A stretch of 64,000 nucleotides of DNA from Martensiomyces pterosporus (GCA_025201845.1 MU603958.1:103567-167566), one strand, 5' to 3'; positions 20,301 to 34,288 are shown, counted from the first letter of the stretch. Notes: generated by a model not told the origin, from the letters alone. Numbers and translations are program-made.

Positions 20301-23300
20301 TACTGGCTGATCCACGGCCGGATGAACCTGCTGATCACCGCACGGCATTCCACCGCGCTGTCCGACGAGCTGGAGGCAACCCAGGCATTTGCCAGCTTGG
20401 CGAGCTGCTGGCTGAGCTCGACCATCTTTGGCACATGGAGGGACTGCGCAAGCTGCTGCATCAGCTCCATGCGATGCACGAGCTCCTTGGGCCCCAGCCC
20501 CCACATGTTGGTCTCCGTGCCGTAGCTGGCGAACTGCCTCTCGGCCTTGCTCATTGCCTGCCACACATTCATCACTGCTGTGGCCCACTGGCCAGCAAGC
20601 GCTGCGATGTCAGACGGGATGCCCTCGCTGCGAACAGCTTCCTTGGCACTGCCGCTTGCTGGGGAAGCAAGCAGCGCGGCGATGCAGGCAGTGGATTGGA
20701 GTATTGGCTGTGTCCACGGCTCAAGAAGCGCGGGGTCCAGCTTCATTGCCTGGATGGTCTCCAGCGCACTACGCACAGACTGGGTTGCCGCGCGAGCTGC
20801 CTTCTTCGCACTGCTGACCTGCTCAAGGGCTGCCAGGTAGCTCGAAACGTCTCTCTCAGCCAGCCCCACGAGCTGGGGGGCTTCCACTGCCGCACGCGAA
20901 ACCGAAAGCATGGCAGCTGCCTCGTTAACTTCGCCACAGACGCTCGAGATGCTGGCAGCTGCCTGGTCGACAACCGCCGAATCCGAACCCCATCCGCCAG
21001 CATCAGAGATAGCACGCACACCGACAGCACACTGAGTCAGCAAAGAAGACAGCTCATCGACGGCCTGCTTCAGATCGCCAACAGACACGCCATCCTCCTC
21101 CTCCTCCTCCTCTGACGACGGCTCGGCACTCCACAAAAGCACTGACTGCATCCACTCCACAGCCGAGGCCAAAAGCGCAGCCGCGCTCCTGCGGTCGCGC
21201 ACGACATTGTGGTTCAGGCTCTCCATCAGCCCGGTGATATGCTGGATCTGCTGTGCGTTGACCTCCTCGCTGTGGTCCTCATACGTGGCCGTGCGCAGCT
21301 GCGTCAGCTGCGACGTGAACTTGAAGAACGCCGCATTAGCCAGCTGCCAATGCCTCTGAGCGCGGGGCGCCTCAGTGTGAACGGCATCCTGGCTGGTAGA
21401 TGCAACAGCAGCCACAGCCTCCTGCCAAGCGGATATGTCCATGGGCATTTGCTTAAGCACCGCCGACTGCCCAGTCAGCGCGCTCCCCTTGGATGCCGCC
21501 TTGCCCTGCTCAGCGCTATCATCAGCGACAGGACGGAAGTGCCGCTTAAGGCCGATTTCCTGCAACCCCTTGAGGATCTCCTTAAGACGCGTGCGGCGCA
21601 GGTTGCGCTGCTCGCCCCAGAACTGCTTGATCTTGCGCTGTCTCTCCTCGTCGTCCTCGATGTACTCGTCCTCCTCCTCCTCCTCCTGCGCCTTCTGCTT
21701 CTTCGACTTGATGATCAGCTTCTTGGAAGACGGCTTGGGCGCAGATGATGAGGCTGGCTTGGGCCTCTTGACCAGGTGCCTGGGCGTCTCGACGTTCTGG
21801 AAATGGTTGATGTCGCTGACAATCTGCAGCGCAAAATCCTCGATTGGGTCCGACGCCTTGTCGCCAGCAGCGGTCTCGCCGCTGTGTCTGCTGAAGGCAG
21901 ACGACCTCTGCATCATCCTATGGAGCTGCTGAAGAGTCACAGGGCTGGCCTCCAGGATCCTCGCCATGCTCGCTGGAGCCAGCTTTGCCAAAGCAGCAGC
22001 CAAGCCGTCGTCAACCTCCAGACCAAGTGCAGACCACGGCAGCGAGGCGCTGGTCACAACGCTGCCCAGGGACTTTGGCGGGGCCACGTCAAGCCCGGCA
22101 TCGCTCAGCGGCAGGGGCACAATCTGGACCTGCGGCACTCTTGCAGCAGCAATGCCCGAGGTCTGGTAGATCTGGATGATCTGGAAAATCGGCTGGCTCA
22201 GCGCCTCGCGCCACTGCCTCACGCACTTCGCCAAGTGTTTGTGCGTGCGCTGGGCGCTTTCCTTCAAGGCGGCCGGGTTGACATCCTTCCACGTCGAGAT
22301 CTTGACATACTGTGCCAAGTCCTTCTTCACGGCCTGCTTAGCGCGCGACAGATGCTCAGCAATGCAGGGGGCGTATTGCAGATAGTAGTCAATGGCGTTG
22401 GCCAGCGGTGCATAGACAGAGTCGGATCGCTTGACCTGGACGACGGAAGCGCCATCTTGCAACGCCTGTGCATGCAGGACAGCCGAGCGATGGGAGGCAA
22501 ATGCATGGAGCATATTGAGGCGACCGCGGAACTCGCCGGCGGGGCTTCCCTGCATGAACTGGTCAATGGCGCCGACCAGCGAGGCAAAGTCGGCATCGGA
22601 CTGGTTCAGCAGCGAAGAGTACAGGTTGAACCACCACTCGTTGGGCCGTCTAGCAAACTCAAGCTCCTGCGCCTGCAGCAGGTGTGGCCACGAGTTGAGC
22701 TCCATCTGGCGCCAGTGGATGATCAGCCTGGCTACCTGGGCAAGCTCGTCGATGCTCACCTCCTTGCTGGCGTATGTCTGCCAGTCCTGAGAGCGCTGGT
22801 ACAAGAGTTCAAGCCCGGCGAGCAGCTTTGCGATTGGCGTGGTGATCGGGAAGCCCAGCAAGCGGCGAGACATGTCGCGGATCTGCTGCAGCACCGCGTG
22901 GTCGGGCCAGTCCTCAAGCAGGAACTCTGCACGGCTGGCAATGGCCGAGACAAGGGGCTTAAGCGACACGGCCTCGCTTGTGCAAGGGTCCTTGTAGAAG
23001 TTGTACACCTGCACGGAGCGCACACCTGAAGGCTTAGCAGCTGCCGCTGAGGTCGACGTGGCAGCGGCGGCAGCAACTGTGGCCAGCGAAAGCAGATTGG
23101 CGCCACGAAGCGCAGCGTCCATGCTTGATGGCTGCAGCTCGGCAAGATCAGGCTTGATTCCGTACATGCTTGCAGCCAGCTTGAACGCGTGGCGCTGGGC
23201 ATCGCTGATCTGGGCACGCTGGATGTCCTGGGCGCCGCTGAGTGTGCCAAACTGGAGCATCACGTACTGGTGGTGAGCTGCAATTGCAGCGACTGTGTCA

Positions 23301-26300
23301 TCCGACAGATCCTGGTAGTTCTGCTTGACTTCTTCCTCGCTGTCGTCGTAAATATCCTCGAATCCGGGGAAGATCTCGTTAAGCAGCTCCTCGTCCGTCT
23401 GCTCCTTCGTCACCTTAGACTTGAACAGGCTGGCGGCCTCTGCATCCCGCTTGCGCTTCTCATCGACTGCGCGCTGGTGGATCTCGTATGCATCGCGGAA
23501 AATCATGTCCAGCGCCTCGAGATCAGCGGGAGCCAGGACGCCACGGAACTGCACGCCCATCGTCGTCCGCATGAGCAGGGCAACAAGCAGCTCGCCGTAG
23601 ATCTTGATCGGGTTGCTCTCGGGGGTAAAGTAGATCAGCGTCTTTAGGTGTGACAGGGTCGTTTGCAAGCGCGCGTTAGACTCGCGGGTGGACGGCACGC
23701 TAGTCATAGGCTGCAAGTACAAGGAGCTCACCAGCCCAGCCTTCTCGCGCATCTGGGTGCTCACCTGAGTGCGACGCAGCTCAGCAAGCTGCGACAGCCC
23801 GTAGCTGATGTGCTGTACATGGGTGCACCACACCTGCGCCACATCTCTGAATGCCTCAAAGTACCGCTTTTTAACGCGGTTCTCGAACTGCCCAATCGTG
23901 CCCTGAAGCGCGTGAACAGAGCCCAGAACGGTGCTCAGCGACTCGGCTGTCAAATCGCTGGCCAGGAGCCTCGAGCAAATGTCCCTTGCGCGGCCAAGAA
24001 CGCTTGTATGCAGGCTGTGTGCCTCCTGCCACAGCTCGGCAAACGACGCCGGCGCGGACTGTGGGCGGAACACAAGCTCTATCGACGCATGCTGCGCTTC
24101 CAGCTCTGCCAGTCGCTCGGCAAATGGCCTTGTGGCGACTGTATCCGTCTCGCCAGTCATGCTGCGCTGGATAATCTGGTATGCGGCTAGGTCAGCACGA
24201 CTTGCCGCAACGTCCTCTCCGAGCCAAGCCCACTGTGTGTGCGCCTTGGCTGCTGGATCAACGGGCCGTTTGGGAATCGAGATCGCAAACAGGCACATGC
24301 CGACCTCAACCCGCGCAGAGTACGCCCACTCCAAAGTCGACTCCTCCAGAGCCCTGGCCATTGCCTCTGCTGCTGGGCGCACAACATTGGCCACGGGGGC
24401 CGCAACACACAGCAGTTCGCTGCACCACTGCGAGACCAGTTTTTGGTCAACAGGGCCATCACGGTCGCCGCTTCGCCTAAGTGCATCGACTAGCTGCTCA
24501 GAGCAACGCTCAAATGAGATTGGGGCTTCGGGTGCAACAGTCACCGCTACCTGCAAGATCAGCGCAACCAGGACAGCAAGCTCAGCAGCAGCCGACCGGG
24601 TCGCCGGCTTGAACCTTGCCAGCGATCGAAGCAAGTCACAGCTCTCACGAGATACCGTTTCATGGCTATCAATTGAGCAGTCGAGCGCTGCAGCCTGCTG
24701 CCAAGTGAGCGCAGTGGCAACGGGCAGGCTGAGCCGCTTGGCAGACGCGCTAAGGGACTGGTCGGGCGAGTGCTCGGTCAAGCACGAGTACCAGTGGTAC
24801 GCAATGTCGGTGAGCAGCGGCAGGATGGCTGAAGATGCAGATGACAGGGGCAGGCGGCCAGCAGCTTCGTTGACTGCCCAGTTAGCGCGCGTAAACAGCA
24901 AAGCCCACGACGAGGCGCTACTAACCGCAGCTCCACCAACTGCGCCTTGCAAATCAGCAAGCAGGCTCTCCCTTGTGCTTGAGCCCTTTTGAAGGCTGCC
25001 TGCAATGGTCGCCAAGTTGGTTATCTTGAGCCAGCTGTTGAGCTCGTCGATGCTGGCGATAATGTCTGCCGGTGCCGTGCGGCTAGCGTCCGCTGGCTGC
25101 GAGGCCTTCACACCCGCATTCTCCTCGGCATTCTCTTTGGGCTGAGGCAGCGATTCAGCAAACTTGCGAATGGCAGCCAAAACCAGGTGCCTGTCCTTAC
25201 GGCTCACCGTGGCATACAGAATCGCCAGTGCCTCGGTGATCGACCCACGCATAGCGTCGTCGTCACCATACTGAGAGGAGGCCGTAGTCAGCCTACGCTC
25301 CAGGGCACGCGACTCTTCGTCAGCAAGCGTAGTTGGGTGGATGAGCGACCAGATCTTGGTGCTGTGTGAGGCATCAAGGACAAGCGTCCTGGCCACGCTC
25401 AGGAGCTGCTCTGCACGCTGGCCAACATTTCCAGGAGCATCAACTAGCTGAGAGAGTGCGCTTTGCATGCTCTCGAACCCGACAGCCAGCTCGCTCGCCG
25501 TGTTCTTGTTCAACGACAGCAGCCACTCGACACGTGTTCTGAGCAGGAACAGGGTGCGCATGAGGGGCACGAACGCGCCCAGGTCGCTATGCTCTGTCCC
25601 GTCGCCGATAGCAGCCTCAACGGCCTCTGCAGATGCGATGAAGGACTCCCAGTCAGCCAAGATCAGATCGCACCCATCCACCAGGCCAAACACAGCCTCG
25701 ATATACGCAATGTCGAGGTCTGGCCGCTGCAAAACAGCCTCGCGCATGCCTTCGCCGCTTTCCGTGTTGGAGCCTCGATATACGCAATGTCGAGGTCTGG
25801 CCGCTGCAAAACAGCCTCGCGCATGCCTTCGCCGCTTTCCGTGTTGAAATGACTGGCGACCCGACGCTCGCGCTGGAACATGAGCGTGTCCGCCAGCGCA
25901 CGATGCCACTGCGCAGCTGGGCCACGCGAATGCCTCTGCAGGACACGGAACAGGCTGTGGTTCAGCGGGGTGTACAGTGGAGCAGTAGCCAGCAGCTGCT
26001 GGCTAATACCGGTCTCCTGGGACAGCGCTTGGCGCGCATGAAGCACGGAGCTGTCCAGCGTCGAGGTGAGCCAGCTGCTTACCAAGTCGCTCTGCAGGAT
26101 GCATTGCAGTGCCTGCGTGGCCAGTGAAGTCTGGTCAGGCTGCAGAGTGGTGAGGGCTGCAAGGAGCATACGCTCGCGCAGCTTGCGCGCAGCGGGGTCC
26201 GAGTCGCCACCAGAGCCAGCAAGCTGCATTAGCCGCGACTGCCAAGCAGCCACCGAGACAGCAGAGTCGAGCGGATCAGGTACAAACACCACGTTGTCAG

Positions 26301-29300
26301 CTGGGGAGTCTGCGCTGTCGACCTCTACGACCGATCCACGCTGGATGCGCTCCGTGATATGCATCGCGTGCTGAACCAGACTAGTCAGTGTTGGGCTAGG
26401 CGCCATCTCGCCATGCAGCAACGCAGGGCTTACGCCAACAGCCTCCGCAACCACTGCCTGGTCGCTGAGTCTGCGCTCGGGGGACTCAGCGGGGAGCACG
26501 CAGATTTCGATGCCGCGGTTGCGCATGGCACGCGAGAGCTCGCCATACTGCGGGTCGACAGCCATCATGATCCTAAAGTTCTCGTGGGGAACAATGGCAT
26601 CCGCGCGCTTAGGGTCCTCGTTGACGTAGAGAACGCCGTTGGGCTCCAGCAGGCCGTTAAGGCGGTCGAGCACAGAGGCACTGCACAGGTTGGCTCTGTC
26701 GATGAGCAGCCAGTGGCCGCTAATAAGAGCGTCAACCAGCACGCCATCCACCCACTCGAACTTGCCTGCAACCTCAAGCGAGGCAAACTCCTGCATCTCA
26801 CCGCGGATCTCTGCGACCAGGGAGCCAAGGTCGCCACAACTGCCGGTGCTGCTGTCAGCAGCAAGCTCCGAGATCTGGTCAACCAGTGCACACAGGTCCT
26901 GCGCGCTGGTGCAGAGCCTGGCCGACTGATAGAGCGCGCAGATCTGCGACAGCGACTGCGTCGAGGGCAGCTGGTAGTCGCAGCCGAGTACAGCCGTGCT
27001 GACCAGCTTGCCGATTTTGCGAACGAGCGCAGAGTGGTGGCGCTGCAGGTCCACCTGCTCAAACCCGCCAAGAATCTCGCTCGTGTCCACGCCCGAGTTC
27101 ATAGAGAACTCAACCAGCTTGTTGCCCGTGGCGTTGGCCAGCCAGCGAACGAGCGACGTCTTGCCCGACCCAGCCGGGCCAACGAGAATGGCCATCCAGC
27201 GCATCTCGATGCACTTCATCAGGGACTCCATGTACGGGAGCTGCGTGTGCAGGCTGCGCAGCCGCGTGAGCCCTGCATTCTCGCTTTGTCTGGGCAGCAC
27301 CGCGTTGCCCACCTGCAGCGTGCTCTCGGTGATGTGCAGCGACGGGGTAGACAGCACAAGCCCGTGGCCAAACACCTCGCGATACAGCTCCAGCACATGC
27401 GCTCTGTCCTGCTGCGTGCGCATGCGGTGGACATACAGCATCTCGATAAACTCGTCGATGGGCTTGGACGCCGGCTCCAGGGGAGACTTGGACAGCGCTA
27501 GCTCCATAAAGCGGCTCACGTCACGCAGGTTGAATTCCCATGGAGCGCCAGACGACCCAAACAGGCGCTTGACCATCGTCGCGTGGTGCATGCGCCAGTT
27601 AAACTCCAGAACGCGCTCGATGCTTGGGTGGCTGCTGTACATGTTGTCGCAGATAATCTGCAGGTCGTCGCGCGACAGCTCATCCATGTACACCTGGGTG
27701 AAGCGGTTGACAAACGACCGGGGAAGGCCCTTGCGTCCGCCGCCCTGGCCAAGTGGGTTCTGCGCCGCAAACAGGCGGAACCCAGGCGAGAGCGTAAACT
27801 CGCGATCAAGCTCGGAGATGTACACAGTGCCGCGGTGGTCAAGGCACGAGTTCAGGCCCTCGAGCACGCTCTGCGACGCCAGGTTGATCTCGTCCAGCAG
27901 CACCCAGTCGCCTTGCTTGAGGGCCTGCAGGAACGGCGCGTCGCACCACGCAAAGCCATCGTCTACTGGAAGGTCGGTTCCGAACAGGTCCATCAAGTCG
28001 GTCTGGTCCGAGAGGTTGATGCGGACAAGCCTGTGGCCAGCCAGCTTCGCCAGCGTGCTGACAAGCGTGGTCTTGCCAACGCCAGGGCTGCCTTCGAGCA
28101 GCAGCGGCTTCCCCACCTGCATTGCACGCAAGATCTTGACCAGGTTGTCAAACGTCGTGGGGGCATGGAGAGCGAATCCGCCCGAGGAAGCCTCAATCGG
28201 GCCCTCGGCGACAAAGAAAGGCGCGACGCCAACGGAAGATGGGCCGGGAGAGTCCTTGTGGACGACCATAGAGAGCAGGTCCAGCCCCGTGTCCCTGACA
28301 AGTGTCCGAGCAGGCACGACACCGAGCTCATAGCCGCCGCTCGATGCGCCCCAGCTCACCATCTCACGCAGCTTAGCCACGCACTCAGCCTTGACAGCTG
28401 TCGGCGAGCGGGTGGATGTGTTGAAGACCGACCCCTGCGTGCCGACACTGTCGAGCAGCACGAGGCAGGCGCCATGGACCACGCTGCTGTGTGCACCCAT
28501 CATCTCGTGCGTCTTGACAACAAACTCTGCCCAGAACAAGTAGTCGCGCAGACTCAGCGGGTGCTGAAGAACCTTGATGCCGTCGCGCAAGTATGCAACA
28601 AAGTCGAGGATGACCTTTGCGCACACAGCGGCATCCGACACAGAGAAAAGGCGCTTGTCGAGGATCATCTGCAGGTCGTCGCTGTCAGTCGTGGTTGGCG
28701 CCCAGAGCTCGGTGAAGCGGTTGCGCAGCGCAGGACTCAGCTCGCGCTTACCATAGTCGCCGCCGGGGTTCATTGTAGCGACAAACTCGAATCCATCCTT
28801 GGCCACGAGAGCCGCTGCGCCAATGTGCTCCGCAAGCACGAGGGTGCGCGAGGGCTCCAGGACGCTGTTGAGGCGCTCGAGCACAGAGTCGTCCGCCAGG
28901 TTGAGCTCGTCCATCAGGAACATGTCGCCTTGCTTCATGGCCTGAACAAGGGGCCCGTCGTGCCACGCAAACAGGTCCTGCGATCTCGTCAGCAGCTGGT
29001 GTGCCTCCTCAAGTCGCTCCGAGTGGGCATCGACGGTCTGCTGGGCATCGGGGTCGTCCGCCTGCCACTGGTCGACAAACGCCTGCAGGTCTTCAGGCGT
29101 TTCGATATGGGCATCCGAAAGGGCATCCGCGCCGAGCACAGATGCGAGGACTTCGTGGGCAGCAGCGACAAGGGCATTTCGGTTGCGCACTGGACGCTGG
29201 CCGCCGAGAATATCGGATGATTCGGTGTTTTGGTGGCAGTTGACGATGTGCAGCTGCTGGGACTTGGCCTGGGCGAGCATCTGGCACACGGTGGTCTTGC

Positions 29301-32300
29301 CGCAGCCCGTCTCGCCGACAAGCAAGACAGGTTCGTGGAAGCGCAAGCAAAGGGCGGTGAGGATGAACAGACGGCGCATAGCCTTTGTCCATGCAATCGA
29401 CGCGCCTCCCTGGAGCTGCTGGAAGGCTTGGAACTCGGGCATCTGCCGGAGCCGTGACTCGGAGTACAGCCCACCGACATCAATGCCCCTCTTGGCGTTG
29501 GCGCTGGCGTTTTCCTCCGAGGCAGCGCTCTTCGGGTAAAAGGCGCGCTCAATAGCCCGCTTGACAACAGCCTTCTCCTCGTCGTTGCGCACGCGCTCGG
29601 CAATAAGCATGAACCCGTGCTCAGCAAGCTCGCTCTTGGTCGTTGCATGGCGGTTGGCCCAGCGGAACAAGTCGCGAAGCGTGATGAAGCCATGGCTGGC
29701 TTCGAAGATGCGCGTTTGCGCACGCACCTGGGTGAGGTTGCGGTACACATCGACAAGTAGCTTTGCGTGCGTCGGCGGCACCTTGCAGCTGTCGACGATG
29801 ATCTGCTGGAGCTCCCTCTCTGGGATGTCGTCAAAGTGCAGCTCGACAAAGCGGTTGCGGAAGGCTCTGGAGAGCGCCTTGCGGCCACCATAGAGACCGG
29901 CCGGATTCTGCGTGGCAAAAAGCATGAAGTGCGGGTGTGGGCGAACAACCTCCTGTGTCTCGGGGATGACGAGCTCGCGGTTGTCGTCAAGCAGGCGGTT
30001 CAGGGCCTCGAGGACGTCCGACGGCGCAAGATTGAGCTCATCGAGCACCAGCCAGTGGCCGTGTCTCAGGGCCTTGACAAGCAGACCCTCCTCGAACACA
30101 AGCCTCCCGTCCACCGAGGTGTACGACCCAAGGTACTCTTGCAAATCCGTGTGCTCGTGGTTGTTGATGCGCACAAACTTGTGGCCCGTCTTGCGCGCCA
30201 GATACTGCACCATGCTCGTCTTTCCCGCGGATGTGGGGCCCTGGATCAGCACCGGGTAGTGGCCGCACATGACGGCGCGAGCAAGCGACTTGATCTTGGT
30301 CTCGACGGAGCTGGTGACCACATACCCGCCATCGTCCTCGCACGCGTCCTCGCCCAGAGTAGGCAGCCAGAAGCTCTGGACAAGCACGGTGTCGGGCGAT
30401 CGGCAAGGCGGCACCTGGCTGAGCATCTGCTTCAGGCTGTCGCCAGCAAAGACCCTGTGCAGCTCGCTGATAAGCAGCGCCTGCGTGGTGCTCTCAAGCT
30501 GCGTGACAAAGGTCATGTACAAGCCATCGTAAAGCGCACGCTTGAGCGAATATGCCTGAGCGTTCTCCCGGGCATACGTGAGGCTGCGCGTGAGCGTACG
30601 CAGACTGTAGTGCGGCTTTTGGTTGGCGCCGTCAACGAGCTTGTGGTCGGCAGCCAGCCGCTTGCCAGCGCGGTAGAACTCGATGACGCGGTGGCAGATG
30701 GCTGGCGGCACGTTGGCGGGCAGGTGGGTGCGGATGATGGACAGCAGGTCGTCGTTGTTGTTGTCCGGCGGGTGCACAAAGAATTCAGTGAAGCTGCTGC
30801 GCAGCCCGGGCGGGAGGTCGCGCTTGCCGACGTCGTTGGAGGGGTTCATGCAGGCAAACAGGCGGAATCCGGGGTGGCAGGGGATTCTCGCGCCCGTCTC
30901 AGCAAGAAGCAAGGACCGCTCCTTCTGCAGCAGCCCCCCCAGACACGCCAATGTCTCGGCCGTGGCCAGGTTGATCTCATCGAGGAGGATCCAGCCACCA
31001 GTGCGCGCAGCCTTGACCAGTGCTCCCTCAACAAAGCTGAACACCATTTTGGCCCCCTTCAGGCCCTCAAAGTCCTCAACGCTCGACTGGAACGCCGCCC
31101 ACTCGCCCGCCAAATCATCAACGCTCTCGGCCGACAGCCTCGGCCGCTTCTTTGGTGCCGACTGTCCGCCCTCATCGCCACCGTCGCGATCGGCCGACTC
31201 TGCCGCATCGCGAGCCTTTTGGATGACCAGCGCGGCCATCTTGATCGCTGCCTGGTACAGGCTCGCCAGCCGCTTCCAGTCCTTCCTGCCATGCGCAACA
31301 CGCACCTTGTCCAAGAACACCGCATTCTTGCGCACAGAGACAGTACGGCCAAAGAGCTTGTCAAACGTCTCGCGAAGCCTGAGCGCAATGAGCGAGATGT
31401 CGACAGGCCTGAACCCGCCGAGCAAGTCGGACGAATCGCTTTGCTGCGACAGGTTGAACACAGACAGCGATCTGCCAGCAAGCGTCGCCAAGTGCTGCAC
31501 AACAGTGGTCTTGCCAGTTCCAGTCTCGCCAGAGAGAAGAGTAGGCTCCGAAAGCTGGACGCATGTGGCGATGCGCTCAAGCAGGCACCGAGAGTGGTGT
31601 GTGTCGGCAAAGGGCATGCGGTCGCTGGAAGCCGTGCCGTCAATATCAAGCGTAGCACGGCCAACCTTGAGCATGCGGCCAGTGGTCGAGACGATGGGGC
31701 TGTGCTGGTCGATAAACAGGTCAGCGCGCTGCTTGGAAATGCCAAAGACCGTGCCAATGCGGTGCACCAGAGCGCGCCACTTGTCATAGTCAGACTCTTT
31801 CAGCGTAAACGTGTCCACAGCCTCCTGGAAGAGCAGGAAGCTGTCGTTGTCGTAGAACTTGCTGAGTCTGGTGCACCATTTGATCAAGTCGCTCATGCTG
31901 AGTGCCTGCGCAGATCTCCTAACCAACGACATGCCTGCTGAGGGCCCGCCGATGATATCGGCCACCTGGCTGAAGGACTGTGCAAGCAGCTCGGCATGGG
32001 CGGCAAGGTTCGGAAACACGCCTGCAATGATCTGGGGCATCTCGGACTCCAGAGAGCTGATCTCCAGGCGCGTCCATATGCTGCTTCCCAAGAGCCCGTC
32101 CATGCCAGTCCGCAGCGACGACCTGCCGTGAGTGGAGAGCGTGGCGAACAGACGGAACTGGATATGCGCAGGGATGTTCTCGCCACGGCTGGCAACAAAC
32201 AGGGTGTGCGATTCAAGCAACGGCACCAGCGTCTGAATGACATCCGAGGGTGCCAGGTCAATGTCTTCGATCAAAACCCACTTGCCCTCCGCAACAGCCG

Positions 32301-33738
32301 TTGTCAGCAGCCCAGCACGCCACTCAAAATCGCCCGCCTTTTGCGTGGTGACGTAGTTGCCCAGCAAGACCTTTGCGTCCATGTTGTTGCTCAAGTGGAT
32401 CGTCACGAGTTCGTTGCCCGTGCGCTTGGCCACCCACTCGACCAGCGACGTCTTGCCCGATCCGATGGGGCCCTGAAGCAACACGGGCTCGCTGCGAGAT
32501 GTTGCAAGCGCTATTTCGTGGATGTTTTTGGTAACCATAGGCGTGAGAACCAGATCGGCTGACATCTGCGCCGACTCCTGCGAGTGAAGCAGCACACCGC
32601 CGACATTGGCCACGCAGGTGCTGAGCAGAGAATCGCTGACCCAAGGGTGGCTATCTGATGGCATCCTCTGCCACAGCTGCTCATCAAGGTTGGTCCGATT
32701 CTGTGCCACCATTTGATCCGCCGCTGCCTTATCGAATAGCTCCTCGCCATGAACAAGGTACGCCAATGTACGAGCAACAAGCCCCGTGTCAACTCCCAAG
32801 GACTCAATCAGCCGTGCTCTGCCTTGGTCTGACAGCGACTTTGCCAGGCACAGGCATTCGCATGCGATCAGGCGCACCGACCCATCGTCGCTGGACCCCA
32901 TCAGCATTGTCAGCGGTGTCGCCCAGTCCCAAGAGTCGATGCCACTGGTAACCTCGGGAAGCCTGCGAAGGAGCCTAAAAGCGACCACAAGGCTCTGCCG
33001 AATAATATCCATGTTTTGCGCTGCCAGTGCATGCTGAACTACAGAGCCAGATGAGCACCTCTGGAAATAGCTCATCACCAAGCTCTTGATCTGCGGCGAA
33101 GTGCCCAGCAAGATCCCCGACGCATACGCGACGCACAGGTGTGCCCTCTCGGACTCCATGTGGGGCGACAAGTGGTGGAAAACGACAGCCGGTGCCTCGG
33201 GCAGCGTCCACCGCGCAACCAGATCAACAAGGATCGGTCGAAATACCATCGCCACTGTGATGGTGAACTTGCCGTCTGTCCAGCCGACCGTCCCAGATGT
33301 GTCCTCCTCCACATTGCTGGCATCGAAATCGACTCCCTCGGCAAGAAGAAGCGCAGAGATGCCGTTCAGCGCATCGGCAACTGCCTTGTCCTTTGGCGCA
33401 TTGGCCCATTTGCGCAGCTTCTTAACGATACCCTTTGCCACTTGTGGGGGCTGGATGCTGCCGTTGTCCAAAAGAGAGATCAGATGCAAGATAGCTTTAG
33501 GCAGGTCGACGCTCAGCGGGTCAACATCGACCATGTGTATGGTGTCCTCCAGCGGTTGCAGTGCCACGCCAGATCGACTGTTTGGCTGATCACCTGTTAC
33601 TCCATCGCCGCCATCAGCATCGCTGGCGCTGCCGGCTCCATCTCTGACACTGCTGCCTCGAGCCGCGATATCCAGCCTCTGAAGGCCACGTTCAACTGCG
33701 CCGACACTAGGCCGCTGGCTGTCCTCTGCTGCCGGCAT
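17330..33738 (-). CDS. MDN1: Midasin (MDN1/Rea1), reading frame split by a 77-bp duplication
   Basis: Two long minus-strand frames, 33738-25663 (N-terminal 2691 codons) and 25909-17330 (C-terminal 2859 codons), are halves of one midasin. They overlap at a perfect 77-bp tandem duplication (25694-25847). If one copy is ignored the frame is open for 5443 aa, similar to human (5596) and yeast (4910) midasin. Six AAA modules are visible, with Walker A loops GPIGSGKT (residue 423), GETGTGKT (about 737), GPTSAGKT (about 1167), GETGCGKT (about 1474), GSPGVGKT (about 1882) and GPAGSGKT (about 2186). A helical linker, a very acidic Asp/Glu region (plus-strand 18300-20180) and a C-terminal MIDAS domain with DNSKS (near 17970), DDKTDV and ISDG follow. 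It extracts assembly factors (Rsa4, Ytm1) from pre-60S particles in the nucleolus and nucleus. As written, the sequence would encode a truncated protein. Confidence 0.93.
25694..25847. repeat. MDN1: 77-bp tandem duplication inside MDN1
   Basis: Bases 25694-25769 and 25771-25846 are identical at a period of 77. As 77 is not a multiple of three, the second copy shifts the midasin frame. Removing one copy restores the frame exactly. It may be an assembly error, a real mutation, or a sequence removed by splicing. Confidence 0.97.
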
Positions 33739-34288
33739 TTCTAATGTATCTATGCCTTGGTTTGCTGTTCTACTTGGTTGTAAGCGACAATAGCGTCTGC
33801 CGTTTGGCGCTCTGGTGTTTCTGTCCTCTGTGTATGTGTCCTTGGAGGAAATAGCAATAAGAGATAGAGAATGCGTGAATACAACAATAATAGTAGCGGT
33901 GCCTCTATGAATAGTGCGAGCACGTCAATTTGCAAGGGGGAAAATGTGTGCAAGCGTTAGAGACGAAAGGCGCAACGGCGGAGGCTACGCCATTTTTTTT
34001 TTCATGCCTCTTCGACTGCAAAGAAAAAATATTCTAAAAGCTGATCCGGCTTGCCTGTCGACTCGGCTCATCTGTTTGCTCCCCGGCACTGGCTCACATC
34101 GCCTCCAGGCAAAGCAAGTGCACAGAGAATTTCAGAACGCGACATTGCCACCTCAATTCCTTGCATCTCCTTCGTGCGTTGCTGCTGCTGCTGCTGCTGT
34201 TATTCCCTGCTGCACTTACACTATTTGCTCTTCAGTGATTCATTTCTCGCCCAGCTTGGCTTGCGTGGAGTAGACTTTTTGTTTGGCA
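33739..34288. other. Divergent promoter region MDN1/CDC73
   Basis: 550 bases shared by two divergent housekeeping genes. A (GCT)6-like triplet tract lies at about 34180-34200 in the CDC73 leader side, and a T-rich run is near 33990. No TATA box or gene is seen. Confidence 0.4.

Noticed and set aside
18132..21115. Long plus-strand ORFs (up to 680 codons) opposite the midasin acidic region
   Set aside because: They are antisense shadows of the Asp/Glu-rich coding sequence. The products are nearly pure Ser/Ala or Leu/Val, without domains, signal peptides or start context.
27583..29220. 545-codon plus-strand ORF over the midasin AAA modules
   Set aside because: It lies opposite well-conserved AAA motifs of midasin and has no family features of its own.
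25909..33738. Two independent midasin-like genes
   Set aside because: The halves complement each other without overlap in domain content and join at an exact duplication, so a single gene is the only sensible reading.
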